This document shows, one piece after another, positions 63,001-64,000 of a DNA stretch of 64,000 bases (the stretch's first letter is position 1; every line of letters starts with the position of its first letter). The position numbers and the translations under genes were made by a program. A model generated the notes under the pieces. That model had not been told where the DNA came from and made no database searches. It worked only from the letters and a program-made list of their open reading frames with translations. This stretch comes from CAWFKW01 sp963816535 (GTDB taxonomy: Bacteria; Bacteroidota; Ignavibacteria; Tepidaquicellales; OLB5). The stretch is taken from NCBI GenBank assembly GCA_963816535.1, contig CAWFKW010000002.1:62001-126000 (forward strand). Reading direction: 5' to 3'.

Positions 63001-63724
63001 AGTTGAGTCCAACGCTGAACAGTTCGGCATGTGAAATCGAGTTCCAGAACGCTTCGCCGGTCTGTCCGGATAACGTACGTCCGCTCATATCAACAATTGA
63101 CCCGGAAACCATTAACGGAACGCGTTTGCCGGCAGTATCAAGATATTCATTTGCCGCATAGAGCGCGGCCTTACAGTTTAGCGTATCAAAAACGGTTTCA
63201 ACCAGCAGCATATCAACGTTGCCATCCATCAGTCCCTTTACCTGTTCATAATAGGCGTTTTTCATCTGCTCAAAATTAACCGACCTGAACCCCGGGTCGT
63301 TAACATCAGGTGAGAGCGAGCCTGTTTTATTCAGCGGTCCTAAAGCTCCGGCAACATATCTGGGCTTATCAGGATTAAGTTTTGTGTATTTTTCAGCCGC
63401 CTCTTTAGCAAGCCGCGCCGCTTCTTTATTCAGCTCGTAAACAAGATCCTGCATGTCATAATCTGACTGAGAGAAAAAGTTAGCGTTGAAAGTATTAGTT
63501 TCAATAATATCCGAACCTGCTTCAAGATACGCTTCATGAATTCCTTTAATAATATCAGGCTGGGTAAGCGTAAGCAAATCGTTATTGCCTTTCAGGTCGC
63601 GCGGAAAATCTTTAAAGCGTTCGCCTTTATATTCTGCTTCGGTTAACTTATGGCGCTGTATCATGGTGCCCATGGCGCCATCTAAAACCAGTATTCTCTT
63701 ATTTAGTTGTTCTCTAATATTCAA
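60035..63724 (-). CDS. metH: Cobalamin-dependent methionine synthase MetH
   Basis: 1229 residues from TTG 63724, full length. Homocysteine domain (about 1-320) with zinc ligands Cys242 (NCSLGA) and Cys305-Cys306 (GGCCGTT); methyl-tetrahydrofolate domain (about 340-620, FVNIGERTNITGSSKF); B12 cap and B12 domain with His753 in GDVHDIGKN; and C-terminal SAM-activation domain (about 890-1200, RPAPGYPAQPDH). It transfers methyl from methyl-THF to homocysteine through cobalamin. It lies between the DUF6580-like gene (11 nt) and larE (15 nt). No cobalamin riboswitch is visible inside the window; the operon start is outside. Confidence 0.97.
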   Translation of the reverse strand: MNIREQLNKRILVLDGAMGTMIQRHKLTEAEYKGERFKDFPRDLKGNNDLLTLTQPDIIKGIHEAYLEAGSDIIETNTFNANFFSQSDYDMQDLVYELNKEAARLAKEAAEKYTKLNPDKPRYVAGALGPLNKTGSLSPDVNDPGFRSVNFEQMKNAYYEQVKGLMDGNVDMLLVETVFDTLNCKAALYAANEYLDTAGKRVPLMVSGSIVDMSGRTLSGQTGEAFWNSISHAELFSVGLNCSLGAKEMRPYIEELSTKADVYISCYPNAGLPNAFGGYDELPEETAAYLLDFAKSGFVNMVGGCCGTTPDHIKAISKIVQGIPPRKIHEIKPYLRLSGLEALNVTPQTNFVNIGERTNITGSSKFAKLIREGNYEEALTVALQQVENGAQVIDINMDEGMLDGEAAMVKFINLVASEPDISKVPIMVDSSKWTIIEEGLKCMQGKGIVNSISLKEGEEKFKEHAVKVKRYGAAVIVMAFDEKGQADTFERKIQICKRTYDILTKEVGFKPQDIIFDPNILTIATGIEEHNNYALDYIRATKWIKENLPFAKVSGGVSNISFSFRGNNMVREAMHSVFLYHAIKAGMDMGIVNAGMIGVYDEIPKDLLELIEDVVLNRRPDATERLVEFAEKVKSKGKVIEHDNAWRNAPVEERLKHALIKGIVEFIEADTEEARQKYPKPLDVIEGPLMAGMNVVGDLFGSGKMFLPQVVKSARVMKKSVAYLTPYIEKEKAAGDRKNAGKILLATVKGDVHDIGKNIVGVVLGCNNYEVIDLGVMVPAEKILQIAKEKNVDIIGLSGLITPSLDEMVHVAKEMERQGFKVPLLIGGATTSKIHAAVKIAPNYSEPTIHVLDASRSVAVAGSLLSKEQNEKYVHSVKQEYDNLRFMHKNRNDDKKFLKIDHARNRALRIDWKNSKVTKPAFIGNKIFSDFPLEELREVIDWTPFFQTWELKGKYPNIFDDQSNGKEAKKLFDDANKLLDEVVKAKALTAKAVIGLYPANSVGDDIELYTDDSRKEQLTIFHSLRQQLQKTTEQPYLALSDFIAPKSSGVKDYIGAFAVTVGLGIEKLIEKFEKDHDDYNSIMIKAIADRLAEAFAEKMHQLARKEFWGYAKDETLDNDALISEKYDGIRPAPGYPAQPDHTEKQILFDLLDAEKNADIILTESFAMYPASSVSGLYFSHPESKYFNVGKIDKDQVEDYARRKNMSVEVIEKWLSPILAYEPVEAETIS

Positions 63725-63735
63725 ACAAATACAAT

Positions 63736-64000
63736 TTATTTTCTGACTTTACTTGATTGTAACTGCGGATTCTTCACGTACCTAGTAATCATTTCATAAA
63801 CAAAGAACATTACCCCTGCATAAATAAAATCGCTGGCAAGCGTATTGCGGAAAAACGGGATCGCCATTGCGTAACACTGGATCAGTCCTTTGAAAGACAT
63901 TTCATACATCATGCCGCTGGTCCAAACTCCAAAATTTGTTATAATAAAAAATAATATTGATGATACAATCGTTGTGCCTGCAATATAAGCGGTCTTCTTA
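63736..64000 (-). CDS. DUF6580-like membrane protein (partial)
   Basis: The 5' end is outside the window; about 88 C-terminal residues are visible, ending at TAA (63736-63738). A transmembrane helix with ITNFGVWTSGMMY, then GLIQCYAMAIPFFRNTLASDFIYAG and a last helix (VMFFVYEMI) fit DUF6580, a family of putative transporters that resemble ECF substrate-binding components. It ends 11 nt before metH, so co-transcription is likely and a role in uptake of a vitamin such as cobalamin is possible. Confidence 0.7.
   Translation of the reverse strand, partial: KKTAYIAGTTIVSSILFFIITNFGVWTSGMMYEMSFKGLIQCYAMAIPFFRNTLASDFIYAGVMFFVYEMITRYVKNPQLQSSKVRK

Noticed and set aside
1..64000. CRISPR arrays, tRNA or rRNA genes, insertion sequences and prophage
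   Set aside because: No regularly spaced direct repeats beyond the hairpin pairs, no cloverleaf-like sequence noticed, and no transposase, integrase or phage structural gene was seen.

Overview
The window looks like chromosomal DNA of an Ignavibacteria-type member of the Bacteroidota/Chlorobi group. The evidence is four genes carrying, or related to, the type IX secretion (T9SS) type A C-terminal sorting domain (three with the QNYPNPFNP signature), Bacteroidota-style promoter elements (TAnnTTTG), weak or A-rich ribosome binding sites, frequent TTG starts and many compact stem-loop repeats. No rRNA, tRNA, CRISPR array, transposase or phage gene is visible. This is mostly ordinary chromosome with some poorly characterised families.

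Layout. 1-3.1 kb: the end of a T9SS cargo gene and a run of small secreted, lipoprotein or membrane proteins. 3.1-3.5 kb: a non-coding stretch rich in inverted repeats. 3.5-5.3 kb: tandem DUF4097-type repeat proteins. 5.5-10.7 kb: a WlbA/WbpB-type sugar dehydrogenase, an S9 peptidase, a PrsW-like membrane protein and a trypsin-like protease with TPRs. 10.8-20.3 kb: DNA recombination (AddA/AddB-type pair, RecG), interrupted by a secreted protein of the family often mislabelled asparagine synthetase B. 20.6-23.9 kb: T9SS beta-propeller protein, CPBP protease and a small secreted paralogue of the 2.1 kb lipoprotein. 24-28.6 kb: polysaccharide genes (GT4, polyprenyl glycosylphosphotransferase, ArnT-like GT). 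28.6-31.8 kb: minus-strand group with a membrane-anchored Ig-like protein, an amidohydrolase that has lost its metal ligands and a glycosylasparaginase. 32-37.3 kb: acetyltransferase, an unknown protein, and the DUF4159/DUF4175 pair. 37.6-47.7 kb: T9SS propeller protein, YfhO, MltG, an ABC-2-like membrane protein and a large secreted protein with a metzincin-like zinc motif. 47.8-50.4 kb: UDP-GlcNAc 2-epimerase beside an NfrB-type glycosyltransferase. 50.7-54.1 kb: tsaD, mgtE and a PAP2 phosphatase. 54.1-64 kb: a minus-strand gene train with a DUF6580-like membrane protein, metH, larE, larB, larC, a small Cys protein, a nucleotide kinase, dCMP deaminase, cobO and a lipoprotein.

Most interesting: (i) the NfrB-type synthase next to WecB, which suggests a ManNAc-containing exopolysaccharide without the C-terminal c-di-GMP-binding part of E. 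coli NfrB; (ii) the gene train joining cobalamin use (metH, cobO) to nickel-pincer cofactor synthesis (larB, larC, larE), with a LarE that has three Cys suited to an Fe-S cluster; (iii) a pseudo-amidohydrolase with a charged C-terminal extension; (iv) a secreted HExxH protein of unknown family; (v) two membrane-protein genes whose first transmembrane helix lies upstream of any ATG/GTG/TTG, implying ATT/ATA/ATC initiation; (vi) paired stem-loop elements with a TTGTAGAA linker and 48-49 nt periodicity.
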